Assembly: GCF_019375475.1 (NCBI RefSeq)
Contig: NZ_JAHXGQ010000003.1
Span: forward strand, 620,001-684,000
Direction of reading: 5' to 3'
Origin: Saccharothrix obliqua
GTDB taxonomy: Bacteria > Actinomycetota > Actinomycetes > Mycobacteriales > Pseudonocardiaceae
Length of the DNA: 64,000 nt
Of this stretch, positions 58,095 through 64,000 are shown one piece after another. Numbering within the stretch: the stretch's first letter is position 1; each line of letters opens with the position of its first letter. The notes under the pieces were generated by a model. The model worked only from the letters and a program-made list of their open reading frames with translations. It had not been told where the DNA came from and made no database searches. The translations under genes and the position numbers were made by a program.

Positions 58095-59368
58095 GGCCCC
58101 GCCACCTCCACGGCGCGGCGGTCCAGCAGGTCGCCGGTGATGTCCGCCGAGCGGTGCGCGAGCACGCTGATCAACGAGTCCGCGATGCCGTGCGTGTCCT
58201 CGTTGACGCCCTGGAGGTACAGCGCGCCCCACGCCGACTCGCCGAGGTCCACCCGGTACCGGCGGCTGACCGCGATGTCGTCGATGCCGGCGCGCTCCGC
58301 GAGGTCGCGCACCAGGGCGGGCATCCGCGGCTCGTAGCCGGTGCCCAGCAGCACCACGTCGCAGCGCAGCGGTTCCACCTTGCCGCTCTTGCGGTCCCGC
58401 AGGTCGAGGACGACCTCGTCGCCCTCGACGCGCGCCCGGACGACCTCGGTCATCGACCGGACCTCCGACTGCCGCGCGCCCAGCATCTTCTGCTGGTAGA
58501 GCATCGAGTACGTCTCGTCCAGGAACGGCGGCGCGAGACCCGCGTAGTTGGTCAGGTGCACCTCGTCCAGGATCTGCCTGCGCACCTCCGGCGCGGAGTC
58601 GTAGAACTCGTCCACGAAGGACGGGAAGAACAGCTCGTTGACGAACTTGCTGGTCTGGTAGTTCTGGAAGCCCACCGAGCGCAGCACGATGGTCGGCTCG
58701 CACGCGGGCAGGTCCTTGTGCAGCGCCACGAACATCTCCGCCGCGCTCTGCGCGCCGCCGATCACCACCGCACGCAGCGGCCGGTCCGTCGGGAGCTGCG
58801 CGACGCGCGTGCAGTATTGGGTGCTGTGGATGACCCGGTCGGCGGGCAGTTCGCCGAACACGTCCGGCACGCGCGGGTCGCGGCCGATGCCGACCACCAG
58901 GTCACGGGAGCGGACGGTGTCGCCGTTGGCGAGCGTCACCACCCACCCGCGGATCGACCCGTCGTCGGCACGCCACGGGTCGATCCGCTGACCGCGGGCG
59001 TCGTAGCGGACGCGCACGCTCTCCAGCGAGTGCGCGACCCACTGCATGTACTCCGACAGCTCCCAGCGGTACGGGTTGAAGGTGCTCAGGTTGACGAACT
59101 CGTCCAACCTGCCCTTCTCGTGCAGGAAGCTCAGGAAGGAGAACCGGCTGCGCGGGTTGCGCAACGTCACCAGGTCCTTGAGGAACGACACCTGGCTGCG
59201 CGCCCACGGCAGCAGCAGGTTGCGCTGCCACTTGATGTCCGGGTGCTGCTCCAGCAGCAGCGTGCCCTCGGCGAGTGCCGGCGAACCGGACTCCTCGATG
59301 GCGACGGCGAGCGCCAGGTTCGCCGGCCCGGCGCCGATCGCCAGCACCTCAACCTCTTGGTCTGTCAC
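58091..59368 (-). CDS. SidA/PvdA-type amino-acid N-hydroxylase
   Basis: 425 residues. It is a class B flavin N-monooxygenase acting on the side-chain amine of lysine or ornithine. FAD motif: LAIGAGPANLALAVA near the N-terminus; the DxxFxKDL-like region reads QVSFLKDLVTLRNP; the NADPH motif is VVIGGAQSAAEMFVAL (about residue 200); LLGTGYEPRMPAL is the conserved ATGY-type end. GTG 59368 has GAGG 6 nt upstream. In this context it should supply N-hydroxylysine to the cupin/MetRS pair. Siderophore use is unlikely because no siderophore genes surround it. First gene of the operon. Confidence 0.92.
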   Translation of the reverse strand: MTDQEVEVLAIGAGPANLALAVAIEESGSPALAEGTLLLEQHPDIKWQRNLLLPWARSQVSFLKDLVTLRNPRSRFSFLSFLHEKGRLDEFVNLSTFNPYRWELSEYMQWVAHSLESVRVRYDARGQRIDPWRADDGSIRGWVVTLANGDTVRSRDLVVGIGRDPRVPDVFGELPADRVIHSTQYCTRVAQLPTDRPLRAVVIGGAQSAAEMFVALHKDLPACEPTIVLRSVGFQNYQTSKFVNELFFPSFVDEFYDSAPEVRRQILDEVHLTNYAGLAPPFLDETYSMLYQQKMLGARQSEVRSMTEVVRARVEGDEVVLDLRDRKSGKVEPLRCDVVLLGTGYEPRMPALVRDLAERAGIDDIAVSRRYRVDLGESAWGALYLQGVNEDTHGIADSLISVLAHRSADITGDLLDRRAVEVAGP

Positions 59369-59484
59369 ATCCCACCTCGATCGTCGTGTTCCCACGAACG
59401 GGCGCGCGGCTGTGCCGGCCGCACACGCGACGCGTGAGTCCTCATTCCCCGGTGCACTGCCCCCGGCCGGGCGAAGAATGTCCG

Positions 59485-59499
59485 CCGGGCGTCGCCCGG
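59485..59499. promoter_or_regulatory. Palindrome upstream of the hydrazine operon
   Basis: CCGGGCG-T-CGCCCGG, a perfect 15-bp inverted repeat, 116 nt upstream of the hydroxylase start and downstream of a TTGACT -35-like hexamer on the minus strand (59547-59542). It may be a regulator site or a transcript hairpin. Confidence 0.35.
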
Positions 59500-59543
59500 A
59501 TGAATAGCGGTGGATTTCCGCATTCGTCCGGCGCGACTACGAG

Positions 59544-60863
59544 TCAAGTCGAGAGAACAGTTGATCGGTAGTGCCGTTCCGACCCGGCGATCAATTCGTG
59601 GTGCGCGGCCGGCCGCACCGGTCGGCGCGCCAGCGCGAAGGCGCGCGCGAGCGGGTCGAGCCGGTGCACGCCCGGCCGCCCGGTCCGCCGCAGCACGCCC
59701 GCCTCGGCCAGTTCGTGCAGTGGTTCGTCATCGCCGCCCGCACCGCACGCGACGGGCTCGCCCGGCGGTCGCTCGGCGAGCCGGTGCAGCACGGCGCGGG
59801 CGGGCGCGCCCAGTCCCAGGTAGGTGGACTGGTACACCTCGTGGACCGACAGGTCGCCCACGCGCAGCCACTCCAGCAACGCCACCGGGTCGGCCAGCCG
59901 CGGCAGGACCCGGTCCACCGGCACGTCCGGTCTGGCCGCGAGCTTGCGCGCCGCGATGGCCAGGGCCAGCGGCAGGTCGCCGCACAGCCGCGCCAGCCGG
60001 TCCAGGGCGTCCGGCTCGGCCGCGACCCGCTCGGGCAGCGCGCCGGCGAGCAGCGCGATGGCGTCCGCACGCGTCGGCACGTCCAGCGCCAGCCGCCGCA
60101 CGTCGTGCAGACCGAGCAGCGGTGTCCGGCTGACGATCACGGTGGTGCTGCGCGGGCTCTCCACCAGCAGCGACCGCACCTGGCGCTCGTCGCGGACGTT
60201 GTCCAGCAACACCACGAGCGCGCGCTCGACCAGCAGCGACCGGTACAGCCCGGCCTGCTGGTCGGGTGCGGCGGGCAGGTGCTCGGCGGGCACGCCCAGC
60301 GCACGCAGGAACCCGTCGATCACCGCACGCGCGCCCTCCTCGCCGGGCTCGCGCGGCCCGAGGTCGGCGTAGAGCTGGCCGTCGACCGCGTCGACGGCCA
60401 AGCGGTGCGCGTGGCACCCGGCCAGCGCGCTCTTGCCGACACCGGCCGGTCCGCCGACCACCACGGGTGTGGTGGTGTCGGCGGCCAGCCAGTGCAGTTC
60501 GTCGTCCCGCCCGGCGAACCCCCGCGGTCGCATCGGCAACTGCGCCGGCCGCGGCACGCAGGAGCGCGCCTGGTCGGCACGCGCCGGCGTGGTGTCCGGG
60601 CGCAGGCCGCTGGACACCTCCAGCCACCTGCGCCGCCACTCCTCCCGGTCGCCGCCGCACGCGGCGACGAACGCCAGGGTGACCTGGAGCGTGGGCATCC
60701 GGTGGCCGCTGGCGGCGCTGGACAGCACCGACGCCGAGTACAACGCGACCTTGCCCATGTCGCGATATGTCGGGTTGCCCGCCCGTGCACGCAGTCTGCG
60801 CAACTCGCACGCGAAGGCCGCGGCTCCGGACGAGGTGTCTACAGGCTTTTCCGGTCGACCCAT
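59544..60863 (-). CDS. HTH/NB-ARC (AfsR-like) transcriptional regulator
   Basis: 439 residues. Residues 8-65 form an XRE-type HTH (FACELRRLRARAGNPTYRDMG, SASVLSSAASGHRMP). After a linker, an NTPase domain begins with VVGGPAGVGKSALAGCHA (Walker A, about residue 134) and VVLLDNVRDERQVRSLL (Walker B-like), followed by LPLALAIAARKLA, the NB-ARC GLPLA motif. A short winged region precedes the end. Such regulators commonly control neighbouring biosynthetic operons. The hydrazine operon starts 175 nt downstream on the same strand; control of it is inferred. Confidence 0.85.
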   Translation of the reverse strand: MGRPEKPVDTSSGAAAFACELRRLRARAGNPTYRDMGKVALYSASVLSSAASGHRMPTLQVTLAFVAACGGDREEWRRRWLEVSSGLRPDTTPARADQARSCVPRPAQLPMRPRGFAGRDDELHWLAADTTTPVVVGGPAGVGKSALAGCHAHRLAVDAVDGQLYADLGPREPGEEGARAVIDGFLRALGVPAEHLPAAPDQQAGLYRSLLVERALVVLLDNVRDERQVRSLLVESPRSTTVIVSRTPLLGLHDVRRLALDVPTRADAIALLAGALPERVAAEPDALDRLARLCGDLPLALAIAARKLAARPDVPVDRVLPRLADPVALLEWLRVGDLSVHEVYQSTYLGLGAPARAVLHRLAERPPGEPVACGAGGDDEPLHELAEAGVLRRTGRPGVHRLDPLARAFALARRPVRPAAHHELIAGSERHYRSTVLST

Positions 60864-61095
60864 TCCGTGGAACCCTCTCCTGCTCGACGTGCCGACCCAG
60901 CATGGACAGACCGGTGCGGCCCCGGCACCGCCAGTTGGCAGACCATAGGATTCATGAATGTGGTGACGAAGGGCACCGGGTGTGACCCGCGGTGGTCATT
61001 CCGCGACCACCCGTCACGAATCATTGACGGCGCGTGACGCGGCTATTAACCAGGACGACCCGGAATGCGCGCGGCGGCATCCGGGTCATTCACGC

Positions 61096-61130
61096 GTTCG
61101 GCCCGGCAGGCGACGCCTGCCGGGCCGAAC
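61096..61130. terminator. Strong hairpin after the MFS gene
   Basis: Perfect 16-bp stem (61096-61111 with 61115-61130) with a 3-nt loop, starting 16 nt downstream of the minus-strand MFS stop. It should separate the exporter transcript from the regulator. Confidence 0.8.
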
Positions 61131-61145
61131 GCCGAGCGGCGCGGG

Positions 61146-62363
61146 TCAGGCGGAGGTGCGCTCCCGCATCCCGACCATCGCGAAGTACGCGCCGATCAGG
61201 CCCAGCACACCGCACAGGGCCCACACCCCGTTGCCGAACGCCTCCCAGGCGAACACGCCGAGGGTGGGTCCGAGCGCCGAGCCGAGGCCGAACGTGGCCT
61301 GGTGCGTGCCGACGTACCGGCCGCGCACCTCCGCCGGGTACTTCGCGGGGTGCGCGAACATCGTCGGCCCGCTGATCATCACGCCGAGCACGAACACGCC
61401 GGTGGCGATCACGATGACGACCGCGTGCGAGCCGAGCCCGTACCCGGCCACGCCGACGCCCATGACGGCTGTGCCGACCGCACCGGCGACCCACGGCACC
61501 CAGTTCTTCACGTACGAGGTGATCTTCAGCTCGGTCAGCACGAGGATCACCGACGCGGTGGCCAGCACGACGCTGTACAGCGCCGCCGGGTGGCCCTCGC
61601 TGGTGATCTTCAGCGGCAGCGCCACCACGTACTGCACGTAGATCAGCGTGCCCAGCAGCACCGAGGCGAGGAACGCCAGGTACCGGCCGTCGCGCAGCAT
61701 CACCGCGTACGCCGAGCGGCGCTGCTCGCCCGACTCGGCCTCCTCCTCGTCACGCGGCGCGGAGGTGGCGGGCAGCGTGAACCTGGCCACCAGCACGTAG
61801 GCCAGCGCGGTGGTCGCGTCGAACCAGAACAGCAGGTTCCAGTCGACCAGGATCAGGCCGGCGGCGATCAGCGGCGCGAGCGCGGCGCCGCCGTTGAGGG
61901 CGATCCGCATCATGGAGAACGCCATCACCCGGTGCTCGGCCGGCATCAGCTCGCTGAGCAGCACGGCGGCGGCCGGCCGGTAGCACTGGGTGGCGAGGCC
62001 GGCCAGCGCGATCGCGACCAGCATCAGGGCGAACATCGAGGGCTCGGCCAGGAACGGCAGCACGGCCAGCACGACCGCGGACACCGACATGGCGGCGACG
62101 ATCGTGCCGCGCGGCCCGAGCCGGTGCGTCAGCTCGCCGCCGAGCAGCGTGCCGAGCACCGCGCCCGCGCTGTAGCAGGTGAGCGCGATGCCCGCCTGGC
62201 CGATGGAGAACCCGTTCACCGTCAGGTACAGCACCAGGAACGTCTGGGCGAACGCCCCGAGCTGGTTGACCAGGACGCCGACCAGCAGGTAGCGGACCGG
62301 TAAGGGCGTGGCGCGGATGCTCGCGAAGACGCCACCGGACGTGCCCGCTTCCCTGGTGCTCAC
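61146..62363 (-). CDS. MFS exporter
   Basis: 405 residues, 12 membrane helices. Landmarks are RYLLVGVLVNQLGAFAQTFLVLYLT in helix 1, motif A-like GGELTHRLGPRGT and a long acidic central loop SAPRDEEEAESGEQRRS. Related to bacterial multidrug exporters (DHA1 type). The GTG start has no near gene on its strand; it ends in a strong terminator. Located next to the regulator of the hydrazine operon, it is the most likely exporter of that product, an inference from position. Confidence 0.87.
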   Translation of the reverse strand: MSTREAGTSGGVFASIRATPLPVRYLLVGVLVNQLGAFAQTFLVLYLTVNGFSIGQAGIALTCYSAGAVLGTLLGGELTHRLGPRGTIVAAMSVSAVVLAVLPFLAEPSMFALMLVAIALAGLATQCYRPAAAVLLSELMPAEHRVMAFSMMRIALNGGAALAPLIAAGLILVDWNLLFWFDATTALAYVLVARFTLPATSAPRDEEEAESGEQRRSAYAVMLRDGRYLAFLASVLLGTLIYVQYVVALPLKITSEGHPAALYSVVLATASVILVLTELKITSYVKNWVPWVAGAVGTAVMGVGVAGYGLGSHAVVIVIATGVFVLGVMISGPTMFAHPAKYPAEVRGRYVGTHQATFGLGSALGPTLGVFAWEAFGNGVWALCGVLGLIGAYFAMVGMRERTSA

Positions 62364-62503
62364 TGCGCTACCCCGTTCGTCTGCGTCGGATGCGGCCTGT
62401 CGTGCGCGTGGTCGGGACGCCCGTCCGGACGCCCCGACGCGGCCAGTTCACCCGAGCCGGGCGTTGTCCGACAGGGTTGATCTGACGCGGCGATCAAACT
62501 CCG

Positions 62504-63331
62504 TCAACGGGTGAACACGCTGTTGACGGCACCGAAGTCGAGCGCGCCGGCAAGCTCGGTGTACGAGCCTTCGGCCAGCACCTCGGCCGCCGCCCGCCGC
62601 GCCACCGAGTAGGCCGCCTGGGCGACCGCGGTGCCGAGGCTGACCCGCCGCACGCCGACGCCCGCGAACTCGGCGACGGTCGGCGCGCCCGGACCGGCCA
62701 TCACGTTGACCGGCAGCGGCGAACCGGCCACGACCTCCTTCAGCACGTCCAGGTCCACCAGGCCGGGGACGAACAGCGAGTCCGCGCCCGCCTCGGCGTA
62801 GGCCACCGCCCGCGCCAGCACGTCCTGGAGACGACCCTCGGGCTCGCCCACCTGGAACAGGAAGACGTCGGTGCGCACGTTGACGAACAGCTCCGGCAGA
62901 TCCGCGCGCTCGGCGGCCCTGCGCACCGCCCGCAGCCGGGCCGTCTGCTCCTCGATCGTGAACAGCGGGACGCCGAAACCCTTGGAGTCCTCCAGGTTGA
63001 TGCCCACCGCGCCCGCCCCGACGACCGCCGCCACGGTCAAGGCGACGTCCTCGGGCGTGTGGCCGTAGCCGCCCTCGACGTCGGCGGTCACCGGCACGTC
63101 GACCGCCGACGCGATCAGGCGCACCTGCTCGACCATCTCGTCCCGGGACAGGCTCTGCCCGTCCGGCCTGCCCACCGCCCACGACACGCCGCCGCTGGTG
63201 GTGGCCACGGCCTTCGCCCCGGCCTGCGCGATGAGCGCGGCGCTGCCCGCGTCCCAGGCGTTCGGGAGGACCAGCACCCCGTCGGTGTGCAGTTCCCGCA
63301 GTGCGTCCGCCTTGGGCTTGTTCTTGTGCAT
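62504..63331 (-). CDS. PEP mutase/isocitrate lyase-family protein
   Basis: 275 residues. The TIM-barrel signatures are LPNAWDAGSAALIAQAG, TTSGGVSWAVGRPDGQSL, VTADVEGGYGHTPEDV (metal site; the common DxDTGYG has Glu-Gly here), GINLEDSKG and MAGPGAPTVAEFAGVGVRRVSLG. Members cleave or form C-C or C-P bonds of oxaloacetate-like acids; most small actinobacterial ones are uncharacterised. ATG 63331 is chosen; a GTG nine codons earlier cannot be excluded. It lies outside the MFS terminator unit. A contribution of glyoxylate to the nearby pathway is possible but unsupported. Confidence 0.85.
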   Translation of the reverse strand: MHKNKPKADALRELHTDGVLVLPNAWDAGSAALIAQAGAKAVATTSGGVSWAVGRPDGQSLSRDEMVEQVRLIASAVDVPVTADVEGGYGHTPEDVALTVAAVVGAGAVGINLEDSKGFGVPLFTIEEQTARLRAVRRAAERADLPELFVNVRTDVFLFQVGEPEGRLQDVLARAVAYAEAGADSLFVPGLVDLDVLKEVVAGSPLPVNVMAGPGAPTVAEFAGVGVRRVSLGTAVAQAAYSVARRAAAEVLAEGSYTELAGALDFGAVNSVFTR

Positions 63332-63475
63332 ATCTGGCGTCACCTTTCCGATGACCAGGACTGTGTGGCGGCGCATGCTAACAGCGGGGTATGACGTCGA
63401 AACCCCGTTGAATCGGCGTTTTCCGCGCGTGCGGGCGTGGCGGCGTGCGGAGCCCTTCGGCATCCCGAAGCGCGC

Positions 63476-64000
63476 TCACGTCCCGTCGCCGTGCCGCAGG
63501 TAGGCGAGGACGGCGGCGACGCGGCGGTGCAACGCGGTCTCCGCGCCCAGGCCCAACTTGGCGAAGGTCGCGTTCACGTGCTTCTCCACTGTGGACTCCG
63601 CCAGGCCCAGCTCGGCGGCGATCGCCCGGTTCGCGTGGCCGCGCGCCATGCGGCCGAGCACGTCCAGCTCGCGTGGCGTGAGCCGGTCCAGCGGCGAGTC
63701 GCCGCGCCGCGCGCGGAGCAGGACGTCCACGATCCGCGGGTCGACCGCGGACCGCCCGGCCGCCACCGCCCGCAGTGCCCGCAGCAGCTCGTCCAACTCG
63801 CCGACGCGTTCCTTGAGCAGGTAGGCCAACCCGTCCGTGGCGTCGCGGAACAGGCTCAACGCGTAGTGCTCGTCGGCGTGCTGGGACAACACCACCACGC
63901 CGGTGCCCGGGAACTCGGCGCGGATGGCGTGCGCGGCGGCGATGCCCTCCGCGCCGTGACCGGGCGGCATCCGGATGTCCACCAGCGCCGCGTCCGGTCG
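63476..64000 (-). CDS. NarL/LuxR-type response regulator (partial at right edge)
   Basis: At least 174 residues; the N-terminus lies beyond the window. The receiver domain includes VDIRMPPG with the phospho-accepting Asp, GVVVLSQHADEHYAL and LAYLLKERV with the conserved Lys. The LuxR HTH follows: LTPRELDVLGRMARGHANRAIAAELGLAESTVEKHV. All receiver residues visible are intact, unlike the regulator at 13587. A sensor kinase is expected outside the window. Confidence 0.92.
   Translation of the reverse strand, partial: RPDAALVDIRMPPGHGAEGIAAAHAIRAEFPGTGVVVLSQHADEHYALSLFRDATDGLAYLLKERVGELDELLRALRAVAAGRSAVDPRIVDVLLRARRGDSPLDRLTPRELDVLGRMARGHANRAIAAELGLAESTVEKHVNATFAKLGLGAETALHRRVAAVLAYLRHGDGT

Noticed and set aside
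58091-59368. Reading the SidA/PvdA-like enzyme as part of a siderophore cluster
   Set aside because: No NRPS, NIS synthetase, acyltransferase or siderophore receptor is nearby; the overlapping cupin and MetRS-like genes fit hydrazine formation far better.
62504-63331. PEP mutase-family gene as evidence of phosphonate biosynthesis
   Set aside because: No phosphonopyruvate decarboxylase or other phosphonate genes are adjacent, and the motif has Glu-Gly where PEP mutases have Asp-Thr.

Overview
The window is very GC-rich actinobacterial chromosome. It has GTG and TTG starts, tight ATGA/GTGA start-stop overlaps, many ECF/TetR/MarR/LuxR regulators, secreted proteases and hydrolases, and a biosynthetic operon. 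The gene set fits a filamentous actinomycete such as a member of the Pseudonocardiaceae; this is an inference from gene content, not a phylogenetic result. No rRNA, tRNA, CRISPR array, insertion sequence or replication origin was seen.

Layout. 1-0.4 kb: a lower-GC tail of an unknown protein and a small protein that looks like a toxin-immunity pair. 0.4-14.3 kb: CoA-transferase, SGNH hydrolase, SDR/TetR pair with twin operators, MarR/glyoxalase pair, MprF-like lysyltransferase and a divergent rhomboid-like/DUF202 operon, MFS exporter, HslR-like S4 protein, ECF sigma/anti-sigma-like pair and a degenerate LuxR regulator. 14.3-21.1 kb: a seven-gene minus-strand run (VAO-type flavoenzyme, acyl-CoA-dehydrogenase-like monooxygenase, tandem GNAT, cupin, TetR, MFS, SDR). 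21.4-25.4 kb: quinone-oxidoreductase-like gene behind a MerR-type promoter, DUF2203 protein, secreted phytase-like beta-propeller. 25.5-32.4 kb: P-loop kinase, ARPP-like/vWA pair and a Ski2-like helicase. 32.6-38.7 kb: secreted propeller, membrane TIR-like protein, LspA, SDR, MoaF-like protein, methyltransferase, trypsin-like protease. 38.7-48.6 kb: an EamA pseudogene, a complete peptide ABC importer operon, MOSC protein, TAP-type hydrolase and an orphan protein.

48.7-62.4 kb holds the most striking system. An eleven-gene minus-strand operon encodes a PvdA/SidA-like amino-acid N-hydroxylase, a free-standing cupin, a free-standing methionyl-tRNA-synthetase-like enzyme, a D-amino-acid-oxidase-like flavoenzyme, two ATP-grasp ligases, a small beta-rich protein, a BBE-type FAD oxidase, a flavin reductase with its acyl-CoA-dehydrogenase-like monooxygenase, and a terminal O6-alkylguanine-DNA alkyltransferase. 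The first four are the known parts of N-N bond (hydrazine) forming machinery. The two ligases suggest amide assembly without a carrier protein, the flavoenzymes suggest N- or C-oxidation, and the DNA repair enzyme suggests that the product is, or becomes, a DNA-alkylating agent against which the host protects itself. An HTH/NB-ARC regulator and an MFS exporter sit just upstream.

62.5-64 kb: a PEP mutase/isocitrate lyase-family protein and a LuxR-type response regulator that runs off the right edge.
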